From NCBI GenBank assembly GCA_047639555.1, contig JBLIOE010000022.1, positions 1 to 64,000 on the forward strand: a stretch of DNA of 64,000 nt. The letters run 5' to 3'. Shown piece by piece: positions 7,622 through 16,894 of the stretch. A program made the translations under genes and the position numbers. Origin of the DNA: JAJRXC01 sp047639555. Its GTDB lineage: Bacteria; Actinomycetota; Acidimicrobiia; Acidimicrobiales; Aldehydirespiratoraceae. The notes under the pieces were generated by a model. It was not told the DNA's origin. It searched no databases and saw only the letters and a list, made by a program, of their open reading frames with translations. Positions within the stretch are counted from its first letter, which is position 1. Each line of letters starts with the position of its first letter.

Positions 7622-8862
7622 ACCCGCCGCAGATCCCCCTTACAACCGAAGTCTCGCGCCTGCCCGGTGGGCTCCGCGTGGCCACACAACACGACCCGAC
7701 CGCCCAATCGGTTGCCGTTGGCGCCTGGGTTGGTGTCGGCAATCGCGACGAACCGCCGGAGCTAGCCGGCGCGTCACACTTTCTTGAGCACCTGCTCTTC
7801 AAGGGCAGCCCTGGTCACAACGCCCGTGACATCGCCGAAGGCATCGATGCCGTCGGCGGCGATCTCAATGCTTTCACCTCGAAGGAGTACACCGCCTTCC
7901 ACGCCCGGGTTCCGCTCAGCGCGCTCGACTTTGGTCTCGGCACGCTCGTTGATGTGATCGCCGAGCCCGCGTTCACCGATGAAGAAGTCGATGCCGAACG
8001 TATGGTGATTCTCGAGGAGCTGGCGTGGAGCGCCGACACCCCCGACGATGTCGTGCACCAGAATTTGGCCCTTGGTCTCTTCCCGAACCACTCGCTCGGT
8101 TGGGAGGTTCTCGGGTCGGTCGACTCGGTGAGTAGCATGGCCGCCCACGATGTTCGGGCCTTCCACGACCGCTGGTATCGACGTTCGAACCTTGTCTTCT
8201 CCGTAGTCGGAAATGTGAATCATGCCGAGGTCGTCGCACGGGTCGAGGCGGGCCTTGCCGGCGTCGAATCGGGTACACCTCCAGTGCGGAGCGCACCGGT
8301 GGACGCGGTGGCCGGCGATGTCACTGTCGCCCGCGAGATTGAGCAAGCCCACGTGACGATGGGCTGGCGAGCCCTCAACCAATTCGATGACGACCGGTTT
8401 GCGCTCGCAGTGGCGAATCAGCTGATTGGTGGCGGCTGGTCCAGTCGTCTCTTCCAAGAAGTCCGCGAGAAGCGCGGCATGTCGTATTCCGTGTTCTCCT
8501 CGATGGGGAGCTATGTCGACAGCGGCACGTTCTCCGTCTACGCCGGTATTTCTCCTGGCCGGGTCGCGGAACTGCTCGACGTCGTTGAGGCCGAACTTGC
8601 CGATCTTGTGGCCAACGGCCCCCGGGAACGCGAGATGCAAGTGGCGCGAGGCGGATTCGAAGGCGGCACCTTGCTGGCGCTGGAAGATTCCGGCAGCCGC
8701 ATGGCCCAGATCGCCACCAACCTGTTGGTTCGCGACCGGGTCGTCGAAGTCGAGGAGTATCTCGAGAAGGTGCGCAAGGTCACCGACGACGACGTACGCC
8801 GCGTGCTCACGGGCGTGCTCGACGGCCCCCGCGTGTGTTCGATTGTCGAGCCCGCCAGCTAG
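7618..8862 (+). CDS. M16 family zinc peptidase (processing-peptidase-like)
   Basis: The 414-residue protein carries the inverted zinc motif HFLEH (in GASHFLEHLLFKG, near residue 60) followed by a downstream glutamate, typical of M16B peptidases. It has the two tandem M16 halves, with RGMSYSVFSSMGSYVDSG and the Arg/Tyr substrate-handling region in the second half. M16B members are usually cytosolic clamshell dimers that cut peptides or unfolded segments. A gene of this family directly downstream of pnp is standard in actinobacteria and other Gram-positives. It is translationally coupled to the sulfotransferase gene by a 4-base overlap. Confidence 0.92.
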   Translation: MNPPQIPLTTEVSRLPGGLRVATQHDPTAQSVAVGAWVGVGNRDEPPELAGASHFLEHLLFKGSPGHNARDIAEGIDAVGGDLNAFTSKEYTAFHARVPLSALDFGLGTLVDVIAEPAFTDEEVDAERMVILEELAWSADTPDDVVHQNLALGLFPNHSLGWEVLGSVDSVSSMAAHDVRAFHDRWYRRSNLVFSVVGNVNHAEVVARVEAGLAGVESGTPPVRSAPVDAVAGDVTVAREIEQAHVTMGWRALNQFDDDRFALAVANQLIGGGWSSRLFQEVREKRGMSYSVFSSMGSYVDSGTFSVYAGISPGRVAELLDVVEAELADLVANGPREREMQVARGGFEGGTLLALEDSGSRMAQIATNLLVRDRVVEVEEYLEKVRKVTDDDVRRVLTGVLDGPRVCSIVEPAS

Positions 8863-8903
8863 CTCCCAAACTGGTCCACCCGCACGAACTTGGATCAGTT
8901 GAT

Positions 8904-9833
8904 ATGTTTCCGCGCATGGCATTGCATCGATTGACAACCCTTCGCGTCGGCGTCACGAAGATGGACGACACCCGTGAGTGGTACCGCCAGTTCGGACTTG
9001 GTGAGGGATCGCCGGGAGAGTTCTCGACGCGAGACGGGGGAGTGCAGTTGGTGCTCGAGAATGCTGTGTACCGCGGCATTCGCGAGATTGGTCTGGGCGC
9101 CGACAACCCCGACGACCTCAGTCGAATCGCCGCCTCGCTCGAAGCGGCCGGTGTTGCGACTGAACACAACGACACGTTGCGCTTCCAGGACCCGATCGAC
9201 GATGTGCCCTACGAGATCTCCGTTGCCCCTCGCTACGACGCCAACCCGGTTGTCCTCCCGAGTTTGAACACGCCCTCGGAAGTCGCCCGGAGTGATCGAC
9301 CGGCCGACTCAATCCTGCGAGTAAATCCCGTGCAGCCGTCGAACCTCACCCACATGGTGCGCGGCACGAAAGACCCCGATGCGTCGATCAAGTTCCACAC
9401 CGAGGTGCTCGGCTTCGAGCTCAGCGATGCGCTCGGCGGGTTCGGCGGATTCATGCGTTGCAGTGATGTACATCACAATCTCGCCGTGCAGATGGCCGAG
9501 CAGCCGTTCCTGCACCACATCAGCTTCGAGTGTGACGACGTCGACGAGGTTGGCCGCGGCGCCGGCCACATGCTTGAGCTCGACGCCGACAGCCACGTAT
9601 GGGGCCTTGGCCGCCACGCCATCGGGTCCAACTATTTTTGGTACCTCAAGGACCCGTCGGGCAACTTCGCCGAGTATTCCTCCGACATCGACCGAATCTC
9701 TAGCCAAGAGGCGTACCAGCCGAAGGATTGGAACAACAAGGAAAGCCTCTACTCGTGGGGCCCACCCGTGCCGATCGAATTCCTGGCGCCGCCCGACATC
9801 GAAGAAGTGTTCGCCGCGATGGCAGAGGGCTGA
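8904..9833 (+). CDS. extradiol ring-cleavage dioxygenase (VOC superfamily)
   Basis: The 309-residue protein has two glyoxalase/VOC modules, like type I extradiol (catechol 2,3-) dioxygenases that open catecholic rings next to the hydroxyls using Fe(II). Candidate metal ligands are the His in NLTHMVRG, the His in FLHHISFE and the Glu in GNFAEYSSD. The conserved VHHNLAV and DPSGNFAEY segments of the catalytic C-terminal module are intact. The start is ATG 8904, with ATG 8916 as an alternative. It is followed at 5 bases by a metallo-beta-lactamase-fold gene and then an FAD hydroxylase, suggesting an aromatic catabolic unit. Confidence 0.85.
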   Translation: MFPRMALHRLTTLRVGVTKMDDTREWYRQFGLGEGSPGEFSTRDGGVQLVLENAVYRGIREIGLGADNPDDLSRIAASLEAAGVATEHNDTLRFQDPIDDVPYEISVAPRYDANPVVLPSLNTPSEVARSDRPADSILRVNPVQPSNLTHMVRGTKDPDASIKFHTEVLGFELSDALGGFGGFMRCSDVHHNLAVQMAEQPFLHHISFECDDVDEVGRGAGHMLELDADSHVWGLGRHAIGSNYFWYLKDPSGNFAEYSSDIDRISSQEAYQPKDWNNKESLYSWGPPVPIEFLAPPDIEEVFAAMAEG

Positions 9834-9838
9834 GCCCA

Positions 9839-10702
9839 GTGACTGATGTAACGATTACGGGTACTGGTGTTCCTCATGTCGAGCCCGGCCGAGCCGGAGC
9901 CGGTGTGCTCGTCCGTCACGGCAACATCGCCCTGCAGTTCGATGCGGGGCGAGCTACGGCGCTGCGGATCGTCGAAGCGGGTCAGTCGATCGACGATCTC
10001 GCGGCGTTATTCATCACCCACCACCACTCGGACCACCTGACCGGTCTGCAGGATCTCCTTTTCGTCCGCTGGCTACAGAATCACGATGCCTTCGTGCCGC
10101 TGCCGGTCTTTGCCCCTGAGGGTCCCGCGATTAAATACCTGGAATTGATGATGGACCCGTGGGCGGAAGACATCGCGATCCGGCAGTCACACGCCGGTCG
10201 CGAGGACCGTCCGGATCCCGATATCCAAGCGTTCCCCGCGCCCGAAGGCCCGACCGTCATCTGGTCCCACGATGGTGATGATGGTGCCATCACCGTCACC
10301 GTCACGCCCGTGCACCATGAGCCGGTCTCTCCCTCCGTTGCCTATCGCGTCGATACCCCCGACGGTGCGGTCGTGATCTCCGGCGACACGCGGGTCTGCG
10401 ACGAGGTGGCCGACCTGAGCGAGGGGGCCAACGTTCTCGTGCATGAGATTTTCCGCACCGAGTTCATCCGCCCGTTCATGGCGGTCGCCCCGCACTTGGA
10501 GCACATCTCCGACTACCACGCTGATAGCGAGAAGCTCGGTGCGATGGCCGGCCGGGTCGGCGTGCCGACACTGATGCTCACCCACATGATCCCCGCGCCG
10601 AGAAACGAAGCCGAGGAGCTCGAGATGGCGGCTGAGGTGCGGGCCGGTGGTTACGACGGCGAGATCGTCGTCGCCCGTGATCTCACTACTGTGAGTTTCT
10701 AG
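9839..10702 (+). CDS. metallo-beta-lactamase-fold hydrolase (RNase Z/AtsA-like)
   Basis: This 287-residue protein opens with the strand pattern of the tRNase Z/arylsulfatase-like subgroup. It has the zinc motif HHHSDHLTG near residue 60, later ligands in TPVHHEPV and ISGDTRVCD, and a C-terminal LTHMIP histidine. GTG 9839 is used because it follows the dioxygenase stop by only five bases. Its stop overlaps the next gene by one base (TAGTG). It lies between a dioxygenase and a flavin hydroxylase, so hydrolysis of a ring-cleavage product or a lactone is an attractive guess, but nothing in the sequence fixes the substrate. Confidence 0.78.
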   Translation: MTDVTITGTGVPHVEPGRAGAGVLVRHGNIALQFDAGRATALRIVEAGQSIDDLAALFITHHHSDHLTGLQDLLFVRWLQNHDAFVPLPVFAPEGPAIKYLELMMDPWAEDIAIRQSHAGREDRPDPDIQAFPAPEGPTVIWSHDGDDGAITVTVTPVHHEPVSPSVAYRVDTPDGAVVISGDTRVCDEVADLSEGANVLVHEIFRTEFIRPFMAVAPHLEHISDYHADSEKLGAMAGRVGVPTLMLTHMIPAPRNEAEELEMAAEVRAGGYDGEIVVARDLTTVSF

Positions 10703-12135
10703 TGGGAAGTTCGACTGACGTAGCGATCGTTGGCTGTGGCCCGGTTGGCGCGGGCTTGGCGATTGCCCTTCGGGCCCAGGGCTTCGACGTGATGGTCTTC
10801 GAACGGGAGCCCAACATTTACCACCTGCCCCGGGCGATCGGGATGGACGAAGAGATCTTCCGCGCGCTGCAGAACCTCGGTCTCGGCGAGGAGATCGCGG
10901 CGATGACAACGCCGGTGCAAGGTGCCGACTTCGCGAATGCAGAAGGGGAGCGGATCGTCGGCTTCGACTTCCCCGAGGGGATGGTCGGTCGCCTCGGCTA
11001 CCCGCCGATGGTCATGTACTACCAACCGGATCTCGACACGTTGCTGCGCGAGACCGCGGCCGTCCGGGGCGCAGAGATCCGTCTGCGGGCCGAAGTGACT
11101 GGCATCCGAGGGAACGGCGATGGTGTCGCCGTCGAGTTGGCCGACGGCGAGACCGTTGAGGCCCGTTGGGCGGTGGGGTGCGACGGCGCTTCATCGGGCG
11201 TTCGTGAGGCGCTCGGGATCGAGTCCATTGATCAGGGGTTTGACCAGGCCTGGGTCGTGATCGACATCGAGTGGTTCGGTGGGGTCGATGAGCTTCGTGG
11301 ACCCGTTCGACAGATCTGCGATCCACTACGACCGGGCACCTTCGTGCCGGGTCACGGGTCACACCGGCGATGGGAGTTTCAGGCGCTCGAGGGAGAGGCC
11401 CGGAAAGAACTCGAGTCTGACGAGAAGGTGTGGGAACTCGTGGCTCCGTGGATGAGACCCGACCAGGGTCGAATCATTCGTGCGGTCACCTACCGCTTCC
11501 ACGCAATGGTCGCCGACCGAATGCGCGAGGGAAACGTCTTCCTCGCCGGTGACTCAGCTCATCAGATGCCGCCCTTCCTGGGGCAGGGGCTCAACTCCGG
11601 ATTCCGCGATGCGTTCAACCTCGCCTGGAAGATGGGGATGGTTGCTCGCGGTGAGGCCGCTGACGGTCTGCTCGACACCTACGACCACGAACGGCGACCA
11701 CACGCCGCTCGGGTTGTCGAAGCCGCTGTCGACGCGGGCCGCCTGATCGACGCATTGTCCGGCAAGGGTGGCGAAGCCGACGAATCGGCGGGATACGGCC
11801 AGCGTCCGTTCCCCGAGCTAGAGGGCGACACCTTCCCGGTGTCGGGGGCCTTTGTAGGGGCACAGTCGAGCCAGACTCGGCGGCCCGACGGCACGTTCAC
11901 CGACGACCGCTTCGGCTCGGGATTCACGGTCCTTGTCGCCGACGACACATTGGTCGTCCCCGACGCATGGACTGCAATCGGCGCGACGGTGGTTGCCGTG
12001 GAGGCAGCAGAGATTGGCGGCCACGGCTGCTCCGTTGTTCGCCCCGATCGTTGTGTGGCTGGTGTCGCCGACGACCAGGGTGCGCTCGACCAGGTCACGG
12101 AGACACTGTTCCGCCTCCTTGATATCTCCGCATAA
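10702..12135 (+). CDS. FAD-dependent aromatic hydroxylase (MhpA-like)
   Basis: The 477-residue protein belongs to the class A flavoprotein monooxygenases, which hydroxylate phenolic rings with NAD(P)H and O2. An N-terminal Rossmann GxGxxG is present (IVGCGPVGAGLAIAL), ending in the ribose-binding FERE. The family GD motif follows later (FLAGDSAHQMPPFLGQG), with the helix that binds the FAD pyrophosphate. Overall it resembles 3-(3-hydroxyphenyl)propionate hydroxylases. It starts on GTG 10702, overlapping the upstream stop by one base. With the dioxygenase upstream it supplies hydroxylation followed by meta-cleavage, the core of an aromatic pathway. Confidence 0.87.
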   Translation: MGSSTDVAIVGCGPVGAGLAIALRAQGFDVMVFEREPNIYHLPRAIGMDEEIFRALQNLGLGEEIAAMTTPVQGADFANAEGERIVGFDFPEGMVGRLGYPPMVMYYQPDLDTLLRETAAVRGAEIRLRAEVTGIRGNGDGVAVELADGETVEARWAVGCDGASSGVREALGIESIDQGFDQAWVVIDIEWFGGVDELRGPVRQICDPLRPGTFVPGHGSHRRWEFQALEGEARKELESDEKVWELVAPWMRPDQGRIIRAVTYRFHAMVADRMREGNVFLAGDSAHQMPPFLGQGLNSGFRDAFNLAWKMGMVARGEAADGLLDTYDHERRPHAARVVEAAVDAGRLIDALSGKGGEADESAGYGQRPFPELEGDTFPVSGAFVGAQSSQTRRPDGTFTDDRFGSGFTVLVADDTLVVPDAWTAIGATVVAVEAAEIGGHGCSVVRPDRCVAGVADDQGALDQVTETLFRLLDISA

Positions 12136-12164
12136 AGGCGCTGGCCGACACGTAGTCTGCGGAG

Positions 12165-12893
12165 ATGACACGAGTCGGAGTAGTAGGCGCGGCCGGACGA
12201 ATGGGTCAAGAAGTCTGTCGGGCCGTAGAGGCTGACGACGAGCTGGTATTGGCGGCCACTGTCGATCTCGGCGATGACCTCCAGGTCCTCGCCGACAACA
12301 ACTGTGATGTGGTGGTCGACTTCACGGTCGCCGAGTCCGCCCGATCGAACTTCGCGTTCTATGCCGAACATGGCATCCACGCCGTGATCGGCACCTCTGG
12401 CCTCGACGAGACCGACCATGCCGCCCTCGCCGCCGCGTTCACGTCCAGCAACTGTCTCGTGGCCCCAAACTTCGCGATCGGTGCGGTCTTAATGACCCGG
12501 TTTGCTGAGCTTGCTGCGCCATTCTTTGAGACCGCAGAGATCATCGAATATCACCACGACACCAAGGTGGACTCACCCTCGGGCACCGCCACCCACACGG
12601 CCGAGCGTATGGCGGCCGCCTCTTCCGATTGGGCACCCGACCCCACTACCGACATGGTCTACGAGGGCGCTCGTGGCGGTGAAGGCCCATCCGGAATCCG
12701 AATGCACTCCGTGCGAATGCGCGGTGTGGTCGCCAACCAGGAAGTCCTGCTCGGTACGACCGGCCAGACCCTGGCGATCCGGCACGAGACCGTCGACCGC
12801 ACGTCGTTCATGCCTGGTGTGGTGCTCGCGTGCAAGAAGATCGCCGATCACCCCGGCCTCACCGTAGGGCTCGACGCCTACCTCGGGCTGTAG
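12165..12893 (+). CDS. dapB: 4-hydroxy-tetrahydrodipicolinate reductase
   Basis: DapB reduces hydroxytetrahydrodipicolinate with NAD(P)H in lysine and diaminopimelate synthesis. The 242-residue protein has the nucleotide-binding GAAGRMGQE at the N-terminus, the catalytic-region motif EIIEYHHDTKVDSPSGTA, and GARGGEGPSGIRMHSVR. Length and motifs are normal. dapA lies about 1.3 kb downstream, separated by surf1 and an unknown gene. Confidence 0.96.
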   Translation: MTRVGVVGAAGRMGQEVCRAVEADDELVLAATVDLGDDLQVLADNNCDVVVDFTVAESARSNFAFYAEHGIHAVIGTSGLDETDHAALAAAFTSSNCLVAPNFAIGAVLMTRFAELAAPFFETAEIIEYHHDTKVDSPSGTATHTAERMAAASSDWAPDPTTDMVYEGARGGEGPSGIRMHSVRMRGVVANQEVLLGTTGQTLAIRHETVDRTSFMPGVVLACKKIADHPGLTVGLDAYLGL

Positions 12894-12901
12894 GTAGACC
12901 A

Positions 12902-13633
12902 ATGCGACGCTTCCTCACCCCGATGTGGGTGCTCTCGCACCTCTTCGTGGCGGCGATGGTGGTGGCTATGACGTTCCTCGGCTTCTGGCAACTCGATCGC
13001 CTCGACGAACGCAAGGTGCGTAATGTCGAGGTGGGCGCGGCCTTGGAAGCGGCGCCGCTTCCAATCGGTGAGGTGCTCGACACCGACGCTCCGGAGCACA
13101 CGCCGGTTATCGCTCGCGGCGAGTATCTCGACGAGCACTCCTTCCTCGTGGCCAACCGCACCTTCGAAACCCAGGCAGGTTCGTGGCTCGCCACACCAAT
13201 GCGGTTGGAGACGGGCGAGATCATTGTGATTAGTCGCGGCTGGGTGCCGCGCAGCTGGGCCGCCAACGAAGACCGGCGCCAGGTTGAAACTCCGGTCGGC
13301 ACCGTCGAAGTGCTCGGGCGGTTGCGCGGATCAATCGACAACGGCCGACTCGGCGGCGGACAAGTGTCCCGATTGCCCGAGATCAGCCGTCTGGATATTG
13401 CTGTGGTCGAAGAGCTCACCGGTCTCGACGTCGGCGAAGAGTGGGTCCAGCTCGCCGAACAAGCGCCCCCGCTCGGTGACCTTCCCATTCCGGTGCCACG
13501 GCCCGGGCTTGATGAAGGTCCACACCTCTCCTATGCGTTCCAATGGTTCTTCTTCTCGACCGGCACCGTCGTTGCCTACATATTGATTCTGCGCAAGCGG
13601 CGACGCGAGATGTTGTTGGGCGACGAGGCGTAG
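12902..13633 (+). CDS. SURF1 family cytochrome oxidase assembly protein
   Basis: SURF1 proteins help assemble haem-copper cytochrome c oxidase. The 243-residue product has two transmembrane helices, one at the N-terminus (residues ~8-25) and one near the C-terminus (YAFQWFFFSTGTVVAYILIL), with a periplasm-facing domain between. Family signatures are FLGFWQLDRLDERK after the first helix and ISRGWVPR in the central domain. It starts 8 bases after dapB. It implies aerobic respiration with an aa3-type oxidase encoded elsewhere. Confidence 0.9.
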   Translation: MRRFLTPMWVLSHLFVAAMVVAMTFLGFWQLDRLDERKVRNVEVGAALEAAPLPIGEVLDTDAPEHTPVIARGEYLDEHSFLVANRTFETQAGSWLATPMRLETGEIIVISRGWVPRSWAANEDRRQVETPVGTVEVLGRLRGSIDNGRLGGGQVSRLPEISRLDIAVVEELTGLDVGEEWVQLAEQAPPLGDLPIPVPRPGLDEGPHLSYAFQWFFFSTGTVVAYILILRKRRREMLLGDEA

Positions 13634-13639
13634 AGGCCT

Positions 13640-14227
13640 GTGTCGGACGCACACGCCGACCTGCTCCTCCTTCTCGCGGTCCGGCTACGCAGCCGCGGGA
13701 ATGCTGCATCCGTCGCAGATTGTCTTGGATCGCTCGGCGGCGACGTCGAATCGGCGGCCGCGGGCCTGGGCACGGCGCGGGCTCTGGGGCAGGTGCGCGA
13801 GCGCGGTGAAGAGTCGCGCTGGTCGTTGACGCCGGCTGGTGTTACGGAATTGGCGGCGCAGCTCGCCCAAGACACTCTGCGCGTTGGGCGCGCTGATCTC
13901 GGCACCGCCTACGAGGCCTTCCTCCCGCTCAATCGGGCGTTCCTGTCGACTTTGACGTCCTCCCGCGAGATCGAGGCAACCGATCTCGACGTTGTGCGGT
14001 CGCTCGTCGTTGCGCTCGATCCAATTCTGGATGCTCTTCTGGCGTGGAGCGATCGCTTCGGTTCGTACGGTTCCCGCCTTGCCGCTGCTCTTACTGCCGC
14101 ACACACGGATCGCTCCTGGATCGCGAGTCCAACCCGGGACTCTGTCCACACCATCTGGTTCGAGCTCCACGAGCATCTCTTGGCCACGCTGGGTCGAGAT
14201 CGTCGCAGCGAGGCAAACGAGCCATGA
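13640..14227 (+). CDS. uncharacterised protein, possible winged-helix N-terminus
   Basis: This 195-residue soluble protein matches no family I recognise. Residues ~5-75 look like a compact winged-helix: helices rich in Leu/Ala, then GEESRWSLTPAG as a possible wing. They are followed by an all-alpha C-terminal region ending in HTIWFELHEHLLATLGRD. GTG 13640 starts 6 bases after surf1, and the stop overlaps the dapA start (ATGA at 14224-14227), so it travels with the dap cluster. A regulatory role is possible but unsupported. Confidence 0.6.
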   Translation: MSDAHADLLLLLAVRLRSRGNAASVADCLGSLGGDVESAAAGLGTARALGQVRERGEESRWSLTPAGVTELAAQLAQDTLRVGRADLGTAYEAFLPLNRAFLSTLTSSREIEATDLDVVRSLVVALDPILDALLAWSDRFGSYGSRLAAALTAAHTDRSWIASPTRDSVHTIWFELHEHLLATLGRDRRSEANEP

Positions 14228-15135
14228 CGTGGCACCATGGCTCTATGGACGCACGTTTCGGGCGGGTTCTCACCGCCATGGTCACCCCCTTCCACGAGGA
14301 CGGCTCGCTCGATCTCGATGGAGCGCAGGCGTTGGCCTCGCACCTCACGACTGCGGGCGGCAACCACGGCTTGGTCATCGCGGGCACCACCGGCGAGAGC
14401 CCTACTCTCACCCACGATGAGCAGATCAGCCTTGTAAAGGCCGTCGTCGAAGCCATCGACGGCACGGTCATCGCCGGCGCCGGAAGCAACGACACCCGCG
14501 CCGCAGTCGAACTCACGAAGCGGGCCACCGCGGCCGGTGCTCACGGCATCCTGCAGGTGGCGCCGTATTACAACCGTCCCCACCAGGCCGGGCTGAGCGA
14601 ACACTTCCGAGCCTGTGCCGCGGCCACTGACCTGCCCTTGCTGCTCTACGACATCCCGGGCCGAACCGGCCGCAAGATCGCCACCGAAACGATGGTTGAC
14701 CTCTTCGCCGATGTCGAGAACATCGTTGGGGTGAAGGACGCGGCCGGCAACCCGGGCGAGACCGCCCGCATGCTGTCGATTGCCCCCGACGGCACCGAGG
14801 TCTACAGCGGCGACGATCCGCTCACCCTTCCGCTTCTCGCGATCGGCGCCGTCGGCATTATCGGCGTTGCCACTCATTGGATAGGCAACGAGATCGCCGA
14901 GATGATGAATGCGTTCTTCGCTGGCGACATCGAAAAGGCGGCCGCGATCAACCGACGGCTAGTTCCGTCGTACGGATTCGAAACTGGCGATCTCGCCCCC
15001 AACCCAATTCCCACAAAGGCAATGATGCGCGTCCTTGGCCTCCCGGGAGGCCCAACCCGAATGCCCATGAGTCCTGAACCCGATTTTGTCGAGGCCGAGG
15101 CCAAGACCGTGCTCGCCGATCTCGGCCGAGCCTGA
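14224..15135 (+). CDS. dapA: 4-hydroxy-tetrahydrodipicolinate synthase
   Basis: DapA condenses pyruvate with aspartate semialdehyde, the entry step to lysine and diaminopimelate. The 303-residue TIM barrel shows VIAGTTGESPTL near the substrate loop, the catalytic Tyr in VAPYYNRP, and the Schiff-base Lys in VGVKDAAGN. ATG 14224 overlaps the upstream stop and has GAGG about 12 bases ahead; ATG 14245 (MDARFGRVL) is the alternative start. The next gene, RNase J, begins one base after the stop codon. Confidence 0.95.
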   Translation: MTWHHGSMDARFGRVLTAMVTPFHEDGSLDLDGAQALASHLTTAGGNHGLVIAGTTGESPTLTHDEQISLVKAVVEAIDGTVIAGAGSNDTRAAVELTKRATAAGAHGILQVAPYYNRPHQAGLSEHFRACAAATDLPLLLYDIPGRTGRKIATETMVDLFADVENIVGVKDAAGNPGETARMLSIAPDGTEVYSGDDPLTLPLLAIGAVGIIGVATHWIGNEIAEMMNAFFAGDIEKAAAINRRLVPSYGFETGDLAPNPIPTKAMMRVLGLPGGPTRMPMSPEPDFVEAEAKTVLADLGRA

Positions 15136-15136
15136 G

Positions 15137-16804
15137 ATGGCCGACGCTGCGCCAGTAAAGATCACCTTCCTTGGCGGCCTTGGCCAGATCGGTCGCAACT
15201 GCGCCGCGATCGAAACCGAGGGTCGGATTGTCGTCCTTGACTGCGGCCAGATGTTCGCGGGCGACGACCTGCCTGGTGTCGATGCGGTTCTGCCCGATCT
15301 CAGCTATCTGATCGACAACGCCGACCGCGTCGAGGCGATCATCGCCACCCACGCCCACGAGGATCACATCGGCGCGCTGCCGTACCTGATGGCGCATCTC
15401 GAAGCGCCGATCTACGGCTCGGCGTTCACCCTCGGCTTGGTCGATCACAAGCTTCGTGAGGTTCGGCTTCAGAAGAAGGCGGAGCTTCGAGAAGTACACG
15501 ATGGCGACCGGATGATGGTCGGCCCGTTCGACTGTGAGTTCCTTCCGGTTACCCACTCGATCCCGTCGGGCAACATCACCGCCTTCCACACCGACCAGGG
15601 CGTGATCCTGCACTCGAGCGACTTCAAGCTCGACCTCACGCCGGTCGACGGTCGCCGCACCGACCTCAGCCGTATCGGCGCCCTGGGCAATGACCCTGGC
15701 ATCCGATTGCTTCTGGCCGATTCGACCAACGCCGACAGCCCCGGTGCATCTCGTTCGGAGACCGAAGTCGGTGCCGTCATCGCATCGGTCGTTCGTGGTC
15801 AAGAAGGCCGACGCGTCGTCATCGCATCGTTCGCGAGCCACATCCACCGCCTCCAACAGATCGCCGATGCCGCGGTCGATACCGGCCGGGTGCTCGTGAC
15901 CCTTGGCCTCTCGATGCGCCGCAACGTCAAGCTTGCTCGTGACGTTGGGATCCTTCGGATTCCCGACGCTTCGATCCGTGACATCGAAGACATCGACGAT
16001 CTCGACCCCGAACGCACCCTCGTCGTGTGCACTGGTTCTCAGGGCGAGCCTCGGGCCGCGCTCACCCAGATGGCCATTGGCGAGAGCCGTTGGATGAAGC
16101 TCACCGAGAACGACACCGTCATCTTCAGTTCACATCCGATCCCGGGCAACGAGGCTGCGGTCGCCACCGTGCGCAACGGGTTGGCTCGCCTCGGCGCTCG
16201 GGTGCTGCACAGCGGCCAGGTCGACGTCCACACCAGTGGCCATGGCAAACAGCAGGAGCTGCGCACTCTGCACTCTGTTGCGGTGCCCGAGTGGTTCACT
16301 CCCGTCCACGGCGAATACGCCCACCTTGTGGCCCATCGCGACCTCGCTTATCAAATGGGTATGCCCGAGGACCGTGTGGTCTTCTGCGAAGACGGCGATC
16401 AGATCGAGATTCGCACCGACGGCATCCATCACCTTGGCTCGATCGGCGCCAAACGCGAGTATGTCGATGGCATCGTTGGTGACCTGGGCGAGGCCGTGCT
16501 CGGCGATCGTCGCGTGTTGGGTGACGACGGCTTCGTGGCGATCGTTGTCGATGTCGACCTCGACCGCCGCGAGATCATCGCCGGTCCCGAAGTGGTGTCG
16601 CGAGGTTGGGTCGAGCGCCCCGCGCTCGCGGCGCACGAGACCGCAGTGGCCGACGAGGTCGAACGCGATGTGATGAAGGCGCTGGCCGATGGCGAGGAGA
16701 GTCTCGACAAGCTGAGCCAGATCGCCCGCCGAGCCGCAGGCCGCACGGTCAGCGATCGAACGCGTCGCCGCCCGATGATTGTTCCAATCATCCGCGAAGG
16801 CTGA
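15137..16804 (+). CDS. rnj: ribonuclease J
   Basis: RNase J is a metallo-beta-lactamase/beta-CASP nuclease with endonuclease and 5'-3' exonuclease activity in mRNA decay and rRNA maturation. The 555-residue protein has the zinc motif HAHEDHIGALPY near residue 75, VTHSIPSGN, the beta-CASP region with TGSQGEPRAAL and FSSHPIPGNE, and HTSGHGKQQEL. A C-terminal domain follows. The start is ATG 15137. The dapA-rnj-ftsK order is conserved in actinobacteria. Together with PNPase and two DEAD-box helicases in this window it makes up the core RNA-decay set. Confidence 0.95.
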   Translation: MADAAPVKITFLGGLGQIGRNCAAIETEGRIVVLDCGQMFAGDDLPGVDAVLPDLSYLIDNADRVEAIIATHAHEDHIGALPYLMAHLEAPIYGSAFTLGLVDHKLREVRLQKKAELREVHDGDRMMVGPFDCEFLPVTHSIPSGNITAFHTDQGVILHSSDFKLDLTPVDGRRTDLSRIGALGNDPGIRLLLADSTNADSPGASRSETEVGAVIASVVRGQEGRRVVIASFASHIHRLQQIADAAVDTGRVLVTLGLSMRRNVKLARDVGILRIPDASIRDIEDIDDLDPERTLVVCTGSQGEPRAALTQMAIGESRWMKLTENDTVIFSSHPIPGNEAAVATVRNGLARLGARVLHSGQVDVHTSGHGKQQELRTLHSVAVPEWFTPVHGEYAHLVAHRDLAYQMGMPEDRVVFCEDGDQIEIRTDGIHHLGSIGAKREYVDGIVGDLGEAVLGDRRVLGDDGFVAIVVDVDLDRREIIAGPEVVSRGWVERPALAAHETAVADEVERDVMKALADGEESLDKLSQIARRAAGRTVSDRTRRRPMIVPIIREG

Positions 16805-16857
16805 CTCGCCTCAACTTCGCCCTCAGTCGGCGGATTCAGTGTCATACCCCATCGGTA

Positions 16858-16883
16858 GTTTTCGTTGGAACAACATCGAAAAC
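16858..16883 (+). repeat. inverted repeat upstream of the HNH pseudogene
   Basis: GTTTTCG (16858-16864) and CGAAAAC (16877-16883) form a 7-bp stem around a 12-base loop, 11 bases before the ATG of the decayed HNH gene. It could be a translational control hairpin or a remnant boundary of the element. Confidence 0.5.
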
Positions 16884-16894
16884 AGGGGTTCAAG

